The notes under the pieces were generated by a model. That model worked only from the letters and a program-made list of their open reading frames with translations, was not told the origin of the DNA and ran no database searches. From Cyanobacteria bacterium REEB67 (GTDB lineage Bacteria > Cyanobacteriota > Vampirovibrionia > Obscuribacterales > Obscuribacteraceae): DNA of 64,000 bases. The translations under genes were made by a program, and so were the position numbers. The number at the start of each line of letters is the position of its first letter. The stretch's first letter is position 1. Location: the NCBI GenBank assembly GCA_018971775.1, contig JAGXAB010000008.1:1-64000 (forward strand), written 5' to 3'. Positions 16,973 to 25,712 of the stretch are shown one piece after another.

Positions 16973-19900
16973 TTAACGCCGGTTACCGATGTCGACTTTT
17001 GGCTTCCGGGTCCATTCGATGCGTCTTTTTTTTCGGCGGGATAGTGATACGGCGCTCAGCAGTCCATAGCTGGCAGGCACAACAAGCAGTGTTAACAACG
17101 TCGATGTGACCAATCCACCTATCACAACGGTGGCCAGAGGACGCTGTACTTCGGCTCCGACACTGGTGGCAAAGGCCATCGGCATAAAGCCCAGAGAGGC
17201 AACCAGCGCCGTCATCAGCACGGGCCTCAACCGCTGTTTAGCCGCTTTCAATGCGGCCTGGCGAGGGGAGAGCTCTTCAGACTCTTCGATTTGTTGGATT
17301 GTTGATACGAGAACGACACCATTCAGGACAGCCACACCGAATAGGGCGATAAAGCCGACGCCTGATGTGATGGAAAGAGGCATACCCCTGATCCAGAGCG
17401 CGCAAAGTCCCCCTGAAAGCGCCAGAGGTACGTTGGAGAAGATCAACAACCCTGGCTTCATTTTGCCGAAAGAGGCGTACAGTAGCATAAAGATGAGCAG
17501 TAGCACGAGGGGAACCAGTACAAATAGTCTGTTGCGAGCTTCTTGCATGCTCTCGAATTGTCCTCCCCAGGTTACCCGATAGCCGCTCGGCAACTGTACT
17601 TTGCTGCTCACTGTTTTTTGTGCTTCTTCAATGTAGCTTCCCAGGTCTCGGTTGCGCACATTGACTTGCACCGTGTAGTTTCTGTCGGTTTGTAGGTGTG
17701 TTATCTGCGCAGCATCCTCTGTGCGAGTAATCGAACATAATTGACCGAGCGGCACAAGTTCGCCGCCCATAGTACCGACTGGCAATGAGGCGATATCCTC
17801 GGCTTTCGTCAAACCACTGCCGCCAAATTTGACCGCTAAGTCATATCTCGGTTTGCCCTGATAGATCGTGCCGACAATCCTTCCAGATTGAGAGGCCGCC
17901 ACCGTATCTAGTGCTTCTTGTGTATTGACTCCATAAGCTGCCAGCTCAGCGGAATTGATTTTTGCTGTGACCACGGGCAGTCCAGCAGTCTGTTCGAGCT
18001 TGAGATCGCTGGTACCGTTAACGGTGCCGAGCACTTTGGCGATCTTGCCTCCTATTTCTCTGAGTTTGTCCAGGTCTGGTCCGAAGACTCTTATAGCGAC
18101 GTCACTTTTTGCACCGGCAATCAACTCGTTCATCCTCTGTTCAATCGGTTGAGACACGGAAAAAAGCGCTCCCGGTACAGTATCTCTGATGCGATTGACG
18201 ATTACATCTTCTACTTCAGCCTGCGTCTTGCCGGATTTCCACTTTGCCGGCGGTTTTAGAATGATAAACATGTCGGTTTCATCCGGCCCCATCGGATCGA
18301 AAGCAATTTCGGAGTGACCGGTTCGAGAGACGATTGTCTCGACGTCAGGGCTTTTTAGTGCCGCTTTTTCGATGAGAGTCGTTTCGGCTGCGGCGGCTGC
18401 TAGAGACCCTGAGACCGGACGATTGATTGTCAGGACCATTGAACCTTCCTTTAAGGTGGGTACAAATTCGGCTCCCAGAAAAGGAATGGTGATCAGGCTG
18501 AGAAGGAAAATCAGCGCCGATCCGACGATCGCTCTGACGGGGTGCTTGACGCAGGCGAGTAAGGCACGCGTGTAGCCTGGCCGTACCAGGCTGAGGGCAA
18601 AGCTGTCATGTTCATTCGGGCGTACTGGTAAGAGGAAATAAGCCAGTGATGGTGTGATTAAAAGCCCGACGATTAGTGCCGTCAATAGCCCGAAGATTAC
18701 AGTTAAGGCCATCGGTTGGAAAGTTTTGCCGGATACTCCCGGCAGTGCCAGAATCGGCAAGTAAACAGCAGTAATAATCAGCACGGCAAAGAAAATCGGT
18801 TTTGCTACTTCGACCGCTGATTTCCTGACGCTCTCCAGTCTATCTTCGTCGGGATGTTCCGCCAGTCTTCTTATTATGTTTTCTACCATGACGACTGAGC
18901 CATCGATTAAAATGCCAAAATCTATCGCCCCAAGCGACAGAAGGTTGCCTGAAATATTTGTTATCGACAAAAATGAAAGTGCGCCTAGCAAAGCCAGGGG
19001 TATCGCAAGTGCGGCGATGATCGCGCCTCGGATACCACCGAGCAAAAGAACCAGCACGAAAATTACAAAAATAGCGCCGTGGGCTAAGTTGTGCCAGACC
19101 GTATCGATTGTTTGATCGATCAAAATACTACGGTCGTAAAATGGCTCGATAGTTATACCTTTTGGCAGGGTCGCGGCGACTGCTTGGATCTGTAAATTCA
19201 ACAATTCCAGAACATTTTTGGAGTTTTCGCCTTTACGCATCACGACAACGCCAATCACTGTCGGACCGATTCCGTTTGCTGTAACTATGCTCTGCGCCTG
19301 CTTATGGCCGACTATGACATTGGCTACGTCGCGCACTTTGATGACGCCATTGGCGGAGCGGCGCAGGACGACATTTTCGATGTCGGCCGGTGTATGAAGC
19401 ATGCCTTCGCCTCTGATCAAAGTCTGATCATCATTTTCGACAATGTAGCCGCCACCGCTGCTCATGTTGTTTCGCGAAAGCGCTGCCATCACCTGAGAGG
19501 GGCTGATACGATAGCCGTGTAGTTTTTCGGCAGCCATTTCGACCTGATATTCTCGCGCGTCACCGCCCATGGCCTGGATTTCGTCTATCCCTGGGACAGT
19601 TTTTAGGGCGGGAATAATTTGCCAGTCGAGAACGTCCCGCAGGGTCATCATGTTGTAACCCTGGCCTTTTACCTGAAATTGATAGATTTCACCAAGACCG
19701 GTGGCAATCGGGCCGAGATTGACTTTGATCTCGTTTGAGGCAGGAAGCTGCTCCTGGGCTGTTTTCAACCGCTCACTGACTTGCTGCCTGGCCCAATAGA
19801 TATCGCAACCGTCTTCAAATACTGCCGTCACTTGCGAAAGTGAAAATTTTGAGAGAGAACGTATTTGTTTCAGCTTAGGCAGGCTTTGTAAAGCCAGTTC

Positions 19901-20128
19901 TATCGGGTAGGTGACATATTGTTCAATTTCTTTCGGAGCCAGGCCCCTGGCATTTGCCGTCACTGTCACTTGAATATTTGAAACATCGGGGACGGCATCG
20001 ATGTGCAACTGCTGGAAGCAAATCAACCCTAAAACGGAGAGTAGGAGGGTGACGAATATGACCATTACCCGGGAATCAACGGCCTGAGAAACAAGGGTCT
20101 CGAGTAAGTTCGCCGAAGTGCTTTTCAT
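16973..20128 (-). CDS. czcA: Heavy-metal efflux RND pump, CzcA type
   Basis: A 1051-residue inner-membrane proton-driven exporter of the HME-RND family; full length. TM1 is at residues ~20-38 and two large periplasmic loops are present. The TM4 signature LGAIDFGILIDGSVVMVENI has the Asp-Asp-Glu set typical of divalent-cation pumps (Zn/Co/Cd/Ni) rather than of Cu/Ag CusA proteins. Conserved segments include PDVSNIQVTV, LPKLKQIRSLS and GFIALFGVAVLNGVVLVS. It overlaps the fusion-protein gene by 4 bp (ATGA). No outer-membrane factor (CzcC) is present in the window, so the complex must borrow one. Confidence 0.93.
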   Translation of the reverse strand: MKSTSANLLETLVSQAVDSRVMVIFVTLLLSVLGLICFQQLHIDAVPDVSNIQVTVTANARGLAPKEIEQYVTYPIELALQSLPKLKQIRSLSKFSLSQVTAVFEDGCDIYWARQQVSERLKTAQEQLPASNEIKVNLGPIATGLGEIYQFQVKGQGYNMMTLRDVLDWQIIPALKTVPGIDEIQAMGGDAREYQVEMAAEKLHGYRISPSQVMAALSRNNMSSGGGYIVENDDQTLIRGEGMLHTPADIENVVLRRSANGVIKVRDVANVIVGHKQAQSIVTANGIGPTVIGVVVMRKGENSKNVLELLNLQIQAVAATLPKGITIEPFYDRSILIDQTIDTVWHNLAHGAIFVIFVLVLLLGGIRGAIIAALAIPLALLGALSFLSITNISGNLLSLGAIDFGILIDGSVVMVENIIRRLAEHPDEDRLESVRKSAVEVAKPIFFAVLIITAVYLPILALPGVSGKTFQPMALTVIFGLLTALIVGLLITPSLAYFLLPVRPNEHDSFALSLVRPGYTRALLACVKHPVRAIVGSALIFLLSLITIPFLGAEFVPTLKEGSMVLTINRPVSGSLAAAAAETTLIEKAALKSPDVETIVSRTGHSEIAFDPMGPDETDMFIILKPPAKWKSGKTQAEVEDVIVNRIRDTVPGALFSVSQPIEQRMNELIAGAKSDVAIRVFGPDLDKLREIGGKIAKVLGTVNGTSDLKLEQTAGLPVVTAKINSAELAAYGVNTQEALDTVAASQSGRIVGTIYQGKPRYDLAVKFGGSGLTKAEDIASLPVGTMGGELVPLGQLCSITRTEDAAQITHLQTDRNYTVQVNVRNRDLGSYIEEAQKTVSSKVQLPSGYRVTWGGQFESMQEARNRLFVLVPLVLLLIFMLLYASFGKMKPGLLIFSNVPLALSGGLCALWIRGMPLSITSGVGFIALFGVAVLNGVVLVSTIQQIEESEELSPRQAALKAAKQRLRPVLMTALVASLGFMPMAFATSVGAEVQRPLATVVIGGLVTSTLLTLLVVPASYGLLSAVSLSRRKKRRIEWTRKPKVDIGNRR

Positions 20129-21426
20129 TCCTCACCGCCGATCGAGCTTTTCATAAGCTCGCTCTTGAGGAGGAAAGAGCCTTTCGTCACGACCGTATCT
20201 CCGGGGGAAATGCCGGCGATAATCTCAGTATTTTTTGCATCGGTTTTACCGATTGCTACAGGGCAAGCCTTGAAACTGGCACGTGCCAGTTGTTTGAACA
20301 CGACAGTTTTATTGGTGAGCTTTTGCACGGCTGTACTGGGAATGATTGTCTGCGCTATCGATCGTCGCATGTTGACATTAGCCAAAACCATCATGCCTGG
20401 TTTGAGAATCGATTCTGGATTTTCCACTTCTGTGCGCACTGAAGCCGTTCTGCTTGTGGCGTCGAAGGTCTGGCCAAGTTTTGTGACGCGGCCGACAAAT
20501 GTTTTGCCTGGTGCCACTTCGGAGGTGAAGGTTATCGTGGCGCCGTTTTGAATACACGAAATGTCCGACTGAGGCACTTCGAGCATTACCCATACTTTGG
20601 AAAGATCAACGATCGTAAATAGAGACGGATTTAGTGCTCCACTCATAGGTCCCACCGGCTGGCCAGGCTGGGCGGACTTTTGACTGACCAATCCACTTAT
20701 AGGGGCCCTTAATGGCAGTTCTGTGGATAGATTTCCCTGCATGCTTTTGGGGTTGATGCCAAGGCTCTGTAGTTTGGAGCCGGCGGAAGTCAGCTGACTT
20801 TCTGAGGCCGCCAACATTGCCACTGAGGTTTGCAATTCAGCTTCAGTGCTGGCATCCCGAGATTGAGCACTTTCAACATCTTTTTTTGCGGCGATGCCTT
20901 CATTAAGCAGCGTGGCGAGTCGGTCCGATTCTTTTTTTGCTAGATCCAGTCGAGTCTTTACCAGCTCTACGTTCGCCTGCGCTTCGATCTTGTGTGCGTT
21001 ACGTTCGACGTATGCAGATTGCGCTTCTGAAATTTCCGGACAATTTATGTACGCCACAATCTGGCCTGCTCGGACATTGTCTCCGACATCGACCAGGACC
21101 TTGGTCACGACTCCGTGCACGAGCGATGTTACGGAAGCTGTGCCGGGATTTCTCGATTCTACGGTTGAAGAAAAGACTTTGGTTTCTTCCACCGAACCCC
21201 GGCGCGCCTTGGTCAGAACGATGCCATTGCTGCTGGCAGCGGCCGGCAGGTGCACCACATTGTCCGACATCTTCTGTCCCGGATTTTTCTCTGTCACGGA
21301 TGATTTGGCAGGACCATCTGTGGTGGGGGAAATTTGTGTCTGCATGCCCGATATTTTTATCCCTGCAGAAAGAGCTGCAACTGGCATAAGGCAGGCCAGA
21401 CTGATCAATTTCAGTCGTTTTGTCAT
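20125..21426 (-). CDS. czcB: Periplasmic adaptor (membrane fusion protein) of the metal efflux pump, CzcB type
   Basis: A 433-residue protein starting at MTKRLKLIS (AGGAG lies 9 nt before). It has a hydrophobic N-terminus, a lipoyl-like half (VTSLVHGVVTKVLVDVGDNV), a long coiled coil (residues ~150-220, RNAHKIEAQANVELVKT onward), the second lipoyl half (LRAPISGLVSQKSAQPGQPV), and a beta-barrel plus membrane-proximal domain ending in GDTVVTKGSFLLKSE. It links the RND pump to an outer-membrane channel. It overlaps czcA by 4 bp. No His-rich metal-binding N-terminus is seen. Confidence 0.9.
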   Translation of the reverse strand: MTKRLKLISLACLMPVAALSAGIKISGMQTQISPTTDGPAKSSVTEKNPGQKMSDNVVHLPAAASSNGIVLTKARRGSVEETKVFSSTVESRNPGTASVTSLVHGVVTKVLVDVGDNVRAGQIVAYINCPEISEAQSAYVERNAHKIEAQANVELVKTRLDLAKKESDRLATLLNEGIAAKKDVESAQSRDASTEAELQTSVAMLAASESQLTSAGSKLQSLGINPKSMQGNLSTELPLRAPISGLVSQKSAQPGQPVGPMSGALNPSLFTIVDLSKVWVMLEVPQSDISCIQNGATITFTSEVAPGKTFVGRVTKLGQTFDATSRTASVRTEVENPESILKPGMMVLANVNMRRSIAQTIIPSTAVQKLTNKTVVFKQLARASFKACPVAIGKTDAKNTEIIAGISPGDTVVTKGSFLLKSELMKSSIGGEE

Positions 21427-21560
21427 GATGATCGGCTCCTGTCCGTCCATTTGCATGGAAAGACGCAAAATTGAGTACTGACTGTACCGAGCTGAGCTAC
21501 CGTATCGAAAGACTCACGAGGACATCTTTTCCAGTCGGTCAATTCAGATCGGGGAGCTAG

Positions 21561-22022
21561 TTAAATAAGGAGCGCGCGCAAGCGAATATATGCTGGTACG
21601 CGAGGCTTTCTCAAAAAGGCGGGCCAGGAGCGTCGGAAATTTACTGCCGATGTAGCGATCGCTTTAAAAAGAGCAAAACAGGCAACTATCAAACCAAGCC
21701 AAACAGGCATAAGCTCAGCTGCAGCGAAGACTTCTTCTAATTCTTTGCCGCTTGCGAGCGAAGCGCTATGGACATGCAAGGCGGCGGGGCAGCGGTCGGT
21801 ACGTCCGGCGCTCAGTGCTGTGTCGGAAGCCCCAAAAGCACTCCTCTGAATCGTCTCAGTCGCCGGTAAGTTAGCAGAAGCAAACTGGTCGTGAAGAAAT
21901 GTTCCAGTCCACAAAAATGCAAACGTCACGATGAGCATCAATAATTTTACGGGGATCATCTGCTGCGCCCTGAGTGACCTGCCGAGCATGAACGAAGACT
22001 GGAACGATTTTAGCATAAACAA
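21561..22022 (-). CDS. Small membrane protein preceding czcBA
   Basis: A 153-residue protein with two hydrophobic segments, residues ~25-42 (VKLLMLIVTFAFLWTGTF) and ~105-122 (MPVWLGLIVACFALFKAIA). Between them is a loop containing DRCPAALHVHS, with one Cys and two His that could bind metal. It lies 135 bp upstream of czcB on the same strand, in the usual position of a small periplasmic regulator or metal-sensing protein of such operons. The family is not recognised. Confidence 0.6.
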   Translation of the reverse strand: MFMLKSFQSSFMLGRSLRAQQMIPVKLLMLIVTFAFLWTGTFLHDQFASANLPATETIQRSAFGASDTALSAGRTDRCPAALHVHSASLASGKELEEVFAAAELMPVWLGLIVACFALFKAIATSAVNFRRSWPAFLRKPRVPAYIRLRALLI

Positions 22023-22023
22023 C

Positions 22024-22044
22024 GCCCCTCGGCTGGCCAGGGGC
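22024..22044 (-). terminator. Hairpin after the alpha/beta hydrolase gene
   Basis: GCCCCT and AGGGGC pair across a 9-nt loop, followed on the minus strand by GTTGTTTATG. The T-run is weak, so termination may be partial and read-through into the czc operon is possible. Confidence 0.5.
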
Positions 22045-22071
22045 GTCGCTCTTGTGATGTTACCATTCGAC

Positions 22072-22965
22072 CTAATTGAGAAAGTTTCTCGTTAAAAACG
22101 CATCAATCAAATCGGCAATAACCGTTCCGTCCTCTTCCAGAGCGAAGTGGCCGGTGTCGAGCAAATGATATTCGATATTTTTTAGATCGCGCTTGTAAGG
22201 CTCAGCTCCAGCGGCCGGAAATATAGCGTCATTTTTGCCCCAGACGATCAGTGCGGGCGGTTGATGGGTGCGGAAATATTTCTGCCAGCTCGGATAGAGC
22301 GGTGAATTTGTGCCGTAGCTATAAAAAAGCTCGAGCTGGATCGCTTCATTACCAGGGCGATCGAGTCCGGCTTGATCGTGCACCCAGGCGTCAGGGCTGA
22401 TCGCTTCGATATTGCGCACACCATTGGTGTACTGCCACTTCGTGCCGTCGATTTTGAGAAATTCTTTGAGGGGTGCGGCGTTAGCTTCGGATTTATCCTG
22501 CCAGTAAGCTTTTAATGGCTTCCAGAAATCATTGTCCAGGCCTTCTTCGTAAGCGTTGCCGTTCTGCACGACCAGGCCCTGGACGCGCTCGGGGTGTTTG
22601 CTGGCCAGGCGGTATCCGATCGGCGCGCCGTAATCCTGTACATAGAGCGAATATTTGTTGAGGTTTAGCGCTTCGGTAAATTGTTCGATGATGGCGGCCA
22701 GGTGGTCGAAGCTGTATTCAAAAGAATCGACTGATGGCGCTGAAGTCTGGCCGAAGCCCGGATAATCCGGGGCGACGACATGAAACTTCGCGGCGAGGGC
22801 GGGAATCAAATTGCGGAACATATGAGATGAACTGGGGAAGCCGTGCAAGAGTAAAATCGTGGGGGCGTCTTTTGGTCCGGCTTCGCGGTAAAAAATATTC
22901 TGACCTTCGATTTTGATGGTGCGATAGCTGACTGCTTGGCCGTTCTGTTTTTTTATTGTCGGCAT
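22072..22965 (-). CDS. Alpha/beta hydrolase, haloalkane dehalogenase/epoxide hydrolase type
   Basis: A 297-residue cytoplasmic enzyme. It has the oxyanion-hole motif [10 protein letters not shown], the nucleophile elbow VQDYGAPIG, in which the nucleophile is Asp rather than Ser (as in dehalogenases and epoxide hydrolases), an acid in WGKNDAIFP, and the catalytic His in [10 protein letters not shown]. The substrate cannot be told from the sequence. Two copies of the TetR operator sequence lie 33 and about 106 bp upstream, so it is very probably repressed by the TetR protein encoded just upstream and induced by its substrate or a related compound. Confidence 0.88.
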   Translation of the reverse strand: MPTIKKQNGQAVSYRTIKIEGQNIFYREAGPKDAPTILLLHGFPSSSHMFRNLIPALAAKFHVVAPDYPGFGQTSAPSVDSFEYSFDHLAAIIEQFTEALNLNKYSLYVQDYGAPIGYRLASKHPERVQGLVVQNGNAYEEGLDNDFWKPLKAYWQDKSEANAAPLKEFLKIDGTKWQYTNGVRNIEAISPDAWVHDQAGLDRPGNEAIQLELFYSYGTNSPLYPSWQKYFRTHQPPALIVWGKNDAIFPAAGAEPYKRDLKNIEYHLLDTGHFALEEDGTVIADLIDAFLTRNFLN

Positions 22966-22997
22966 GATTTTCTCTCCGTTGTTTTGTTTATAATTCC

Positions 22998-23015
22998 AGA
23001 CAGAAAGGTCTGTCT
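22998..23015. promoter_or_regulatory. TetR-type operator upstream of the hydrolase (site 1)
   Basis: AGACAG-AAAGGT-CTGTCT, an inverted repeat of 6 bp arms with a 6-bp spacer, 33 bp before the hydrolase start. The arms match those of the operator at the TetR promoter (23748-23763). Confidence 0.75.
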
Positions 23016-23070
23016 AAAGCGGGGGTTTGAAGGGCTGAAAAGCTTTCGGGGCTTTGTTTTGCGGTGCTAT

Positions 23071-23087
23071 ACAGAAAGGTCTGTCTG
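23071..23087. promoter_or_regulatory. TetR-type operator upstream of the hydrolase (site 2)
   Basis: ACAGAAAGGTCTGTCTG shares the core of site 1 (CAGAAAGGTCTGTCT is identical). The left arm is incomplete, so it may be a weaker site. Confidence 0.65.
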
Positions 23088-23129
23088 GGGAGGAGCTAAG
23101 GGAAAGTAGAAGATTGGCGGCTGCGCATC

Positions 23130-23735
23130 TCAAGGATTTTTTTGATAGATCTCAATTAAGAGTGAGGCCATGTCTCGCGCGCTTTCTGCTGCCCTGGAGG
23201 TGCCTTCCACCTGAGCCGTAACAATCGCCCCTTCGACCAGCAAAGATAGGCCGTTAACGAGCTCCGGTTCGCTTTTGCCGAGTGCTTCCTGGACAAAGCC
23301 AGCGAGCATCTGTTTGAAGCGACTCTTTTGATTGCGGCAATATTCGCTGCCCTCATGGCCGGCGTTAGCCAGCTCGACGGTGGCATTGATAAAGGCGCAA
23401 CCGCGGAAGTCGGGCGTGTCCATCCAGTCTTTGAGAGCGGCAAAGAAGGCCATGATTTTGCTCGATTCGTTCTGCGCGTGCCTGGCAATTGCCGCCGCGA
23501 AAAATTCGCCGACGCGCGCTTCACGGTATTGCAAAACGGCCAGGATCAAGTCGTCTTTAGACGGGAAATGCGTGTACAGAGTCATTTTGGCCACGCCGGC
23601 CTCAGCTATCACTTTATCGATGCCGACCGAACGAATGCCTTCCTGATAGAAAAGGCGGTCGGCTGTTTCCAGCAATCTCTGGCGAGGGCTGGCACTTTTT
23701 GCCTGGTTTTTGGCGGTGGTCTTTGCTGCTTTCAT
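23130..23735 (-). CDS. TetR/AcrR-family repressor
   Basis: A 201-residue regulator with an N-terminal helix-turn-helix of TetR type (LLETADRLFYQEGIRSVGIDKVIAEAGVAKMTLYTHFPSKDDL region, residues ~20-65) and an all-helical ligand-binding C-terminus. It lies upstream of the alpha/beta hydrolase on the same strand. Its own promoter contains a perfect-arm operator between -35 and -10, and related operators stand before the hydrolase gene, so it should repress both itself and the hydrolase. Confidence 0.93.
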   Translation of the reverse strand: MKAAKTTAKNQAKSASPRQRLLETADRLFYQEGIRSVGIDKVIAEAGVAKMTLYTHFPSKDDLILAVLQYREARVGEFFAAAIARHAQNESSKIMAFFAALKDWMDTPDFRGCAFINATVELANAGHEGSEYCRNQKSRFKQMLAGFVQEALGKSEPELVNGLSLLVEGAIVTAQVEGTSRAAESARDMASLLIEIYQKNP

Positions 23736-23741
23736 ATTACA

Positions 23742-23770
23742 ACTATACAGACAGGTCTGTCTGGTGTCAA
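23742..23770 (-). promoter_or_regulatory. Autoregulated promoter of the TetR gene with operator in the spacer
   Basis: On the minus strand, -35 TTGACA (23765-23770), a 17-bp spacer, then -10 TATAGT (23742-23747), 6 bp before the start codon region of the gene. The spacer is almost entirely the operator CAGACAG-AC-CTGTCTG (23748-23763). A repressor bound there would block RNA polymerase directly. Confidence 0.85.
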
Positions 23771-23816
23771 GCCCAAAAAAATCTGGGGACTTTTGGCGGG
23801 GAGAACGAAAAAAATA

Positions 23817-23870
23817 GACCGGCTCCGAGGTGCGTGGACATCTGCCGATGTCTTTGCCCTGGAGCCGGTC
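23817..23870 (-). terminator. Terminator after the HAD phosphatase gene
   Basis: A 10-bp stem GACCGGCTCC/GGAGCCGGTC encloses a second hairpin (GACATC/GATGTC). On the minus strand it is followed by TATTTTTTT. Confidence 0.85.
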
Positions 23871-23897
23871 CGGTTTCAGATTATAGATTTGCCCGAA

Positions 23898-25010
23898 TCA
23901 GGGCCGCAGGCCGAGCTTAGATGGCTCCTGATCAAGCGTGATGAACTGGCCGGTGGTCCAGCCGTACTTGGAAGCGACCTGGTAAAACTGCTCGATGCGC
24001 TTCGGCTCACCAGGGGTGTTGACCATGAAGTTGCCGATCGCCGCCGACTGCATGAGGATCATCATGCCGCCGTCGGTGGCAGCCGAGTCTCCGTCACGTC
24101 CGGCGATGACGAATTGGCGTTCGTCGAGACGCTTCCAACCCCAGCGTGCGCGGTTGACGTGCAGCCAGTAGTGGAAGCTCAGGGGCTTGCCGGGTTGAGG
24201 TTTGGTATGCCAGTCGCCGCCGCTCACCTCGTAGGTGTGATTGACGCCGGTGGCCAGGCCGTTGCTGTCGTAGATCAGGTGCGAGCCGACGACGTTCTCC
24301 GGTTTTACGCCGAGATAGGGAGCGCAGGCGATGGCCAGCTCCTGGTCGCCATTCGAGACGATGACGACGTTGACGCCAATCGATTCGAGCAGCTCGTTCT
24401 CCTCGCGCACGCCCGGGTAGACGCGGGCAGCGTAGAGCGGGGCGAAGGCCTGGACCTGAGCCAGTTTTTCCGCGCGGCTGAGGCCGATCTGCGAGGGCCA
24501 GTAGGCACCCGACCAGAAGTCGAGCATGCCGATGCCCTTGCCGCCGTCTTCTTTGGCCAGCCAGGTTTTGATCACGGCTTCGGGGGCGAGGCGAGGCGCC
24601 TTCAATCGAGCCGATTGGAAGCGCGCTACGAAGCGTCCCCAGCGACTCTCGAGGCCAAGCAGGAAATCAGCGATCACCTGCAGCTGACGGGGCGAAAACT
24701 TGTTGTTGTCGGCGCGCCACTTGTAGAAAAACGTGAACAGGTCGCCGGCACCCTGGGTCTTGTCCACATCCTTGAGCCAAAAGACCTGACGTCCGGCGGC
24801 GTTTTCGGAAGCGACCCAGTCGCGAAATTCGGGCGAGCGGAAGTAATCCATGCGCTGCTTCGTGGTCAGGCGAGCCGCCTGCACGTTGCCGCTGTCAATG
24901 GAGCCGCCGGCGATTGCGTAGAGCTTGTTCTGCGCCCGTTCAAGGGGCGTGAGCGCTGCGGTGCTGGTAGCGGCAGGGAGAGATGTCGAAGAGATGGTTG
25001 ATTCGGTCAT
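23898..25010 (-). CDS. HAD-superfamily phosphatase (phosphoserine phosphatase-like)
   Basis: A 370-residue soluble protein. HAD motif I is DVDKT in LKDVDKTQGAGD (Asp nucleophile), motif II is VIVSNGDQELA, and motif IV is AGRDGDSAATDGGMM. A long cap region separates motif I and motif II, as in subfamily I enzymes. The substrate is unknown. The gene is GC-rich relative to its neighbours and is followed by a strong terminator. It lies 16 bp after a short, possibly frameshifted gene on the same strand. Confidence 0.75.
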   Translation of the reverse strand: MTESTISSTSLPAATSTAALTPLERAQNKLYAIAGGSIDSGNVQAARLTTKQRMDYFRSPEFRDWVASENAAGRQVFWLKDVDKTQGAGDLFTFFYKWRADNNKFSPRQLQVIADFLLGLESRWGRFVARFQSARLKAPRLAPEAVIKTWLAKEDGGKGIGMLDFWSGAYWPSQIGLSRAEKLAQVQAFAPLYAARVYPGVREENELLESIGVNVVIVSNGDQELAIACAPYLGVKPENVVGSHLIYDSNGLATGVNHTYEVSGGDWHTKPQPGKPLSFHYWLHVNRARWGWKRLDERQFVIAGRDGDSAATDGGMMILMQSAAIGNFMVNTPGEPKRIEQFYQVASKYGWTTGQFITLDQEPSKLGLRP

Positions 25011-25025
25011 AAAACCTCCGTGGAG

Positions 25026-25390
25026 TTAGGTCATAGCGGCCTTGGGCAGGTCATAGAGAATGGCGCCGGCGTATTGCCAGTCAGTCGTGATCCGGCCGGG
25101 CGGCAGGAAAATCAACTGGCGGCTTTCGTTGACGTCGGGTGAAACAGTGAGGCAACTCGACAGGCAGAGGTTTTGGCCGTGCACGTCGTAGATTTTGGCG
25201 CCCCAGGGCAGGGTGGAGAGAACGGTCCCTTCCCGGTCGGCTTCACGTGGCGTGTAGTTGAGACGGTTGCGTTCGGCGTCGGAGCTGACCACCGAGATGC
25301 AGATGTGCGTCAGGCCGAGCCGGCGCACCAGGCGCAGCGAGCATTGCAAGCGAGCGAACCGGCGACGATGCAAAAGGTGTGGTATCTCAT
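25026..25390 (-). pseudogene. Short gene upstream of the HAD phosphatase, probably frameshifted
   Basis: The only good ribosome site (GAGAGGA) precedes ATG 25390, which opens a 26-residue frame, MRYHTFCIVAGSLACNARC..., with the spacing CxxxCxxC, ending at TGA 25310-25312. The coding-like frame continues one base out of register: LTHICISVVSSDAERN to PKAAMT at 25026. A -1 shift at about 25313 would join them into a protein of about 120 residues. In the long frame an ATG at 25409 exists but has no ribosome site. Either the gene is broken or the base sequence has an indel error. The family is not recognised. Confidence 0.45.
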
Positions 25391-25712
25391 GCTGAGTCCT
25401 CTCAAACATTGACCAGGCGGGCTCAGGCAGTCATTTTGCCAGCAACCGTCTTGAGGTGTTCTAAACTGCATAACCTTCGCGGAAGGTCATGGGCTGTGGA
25501 AAAGATGCGGTGGAGCAGGGATCAGGTGCTTATGATTTTGGTTCCGTAAATTGATTGAAGGGTTAGAAGCTTTAACTTCTCGCTTTGCTGATAATAAAAC
25601 TCAAGAACTGTGAAGAGTTGAGAGTTTAAGTTTCTGCTTCTAAAAGCTGTTGTAAGTCGCGCAAGTTGCTTTAACTAGTAATCTCCGCGCTGGCACACCT
25701 AGCGCGAGGCCG
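25391..25712. other. Gene-free stretch with a probable terminator of the TPR gene
   Basis: No gene seen in 320 bp. AAACTCAA at 25597-25604 can pair with TTGAGAGTTT ending at 25627; on the minus strand this hairpin is followed by TTTATTATC and lies after the TPR gene ending at 25713, so it may terminate it. Confidence 0.45.

Noticed and set aside
23328-25001. 557-residue reading frame on the plus strand
   Set aside because: It runs antisense to the HAD phosphatase and the TetR gene and has no domain pattern; an effect of high GC.
25310-25390. Radical SAM protein from the CxxxCxxC motif
   Set aside because: The frame is only 26 residues and the downstream frame has no radical SAM features.
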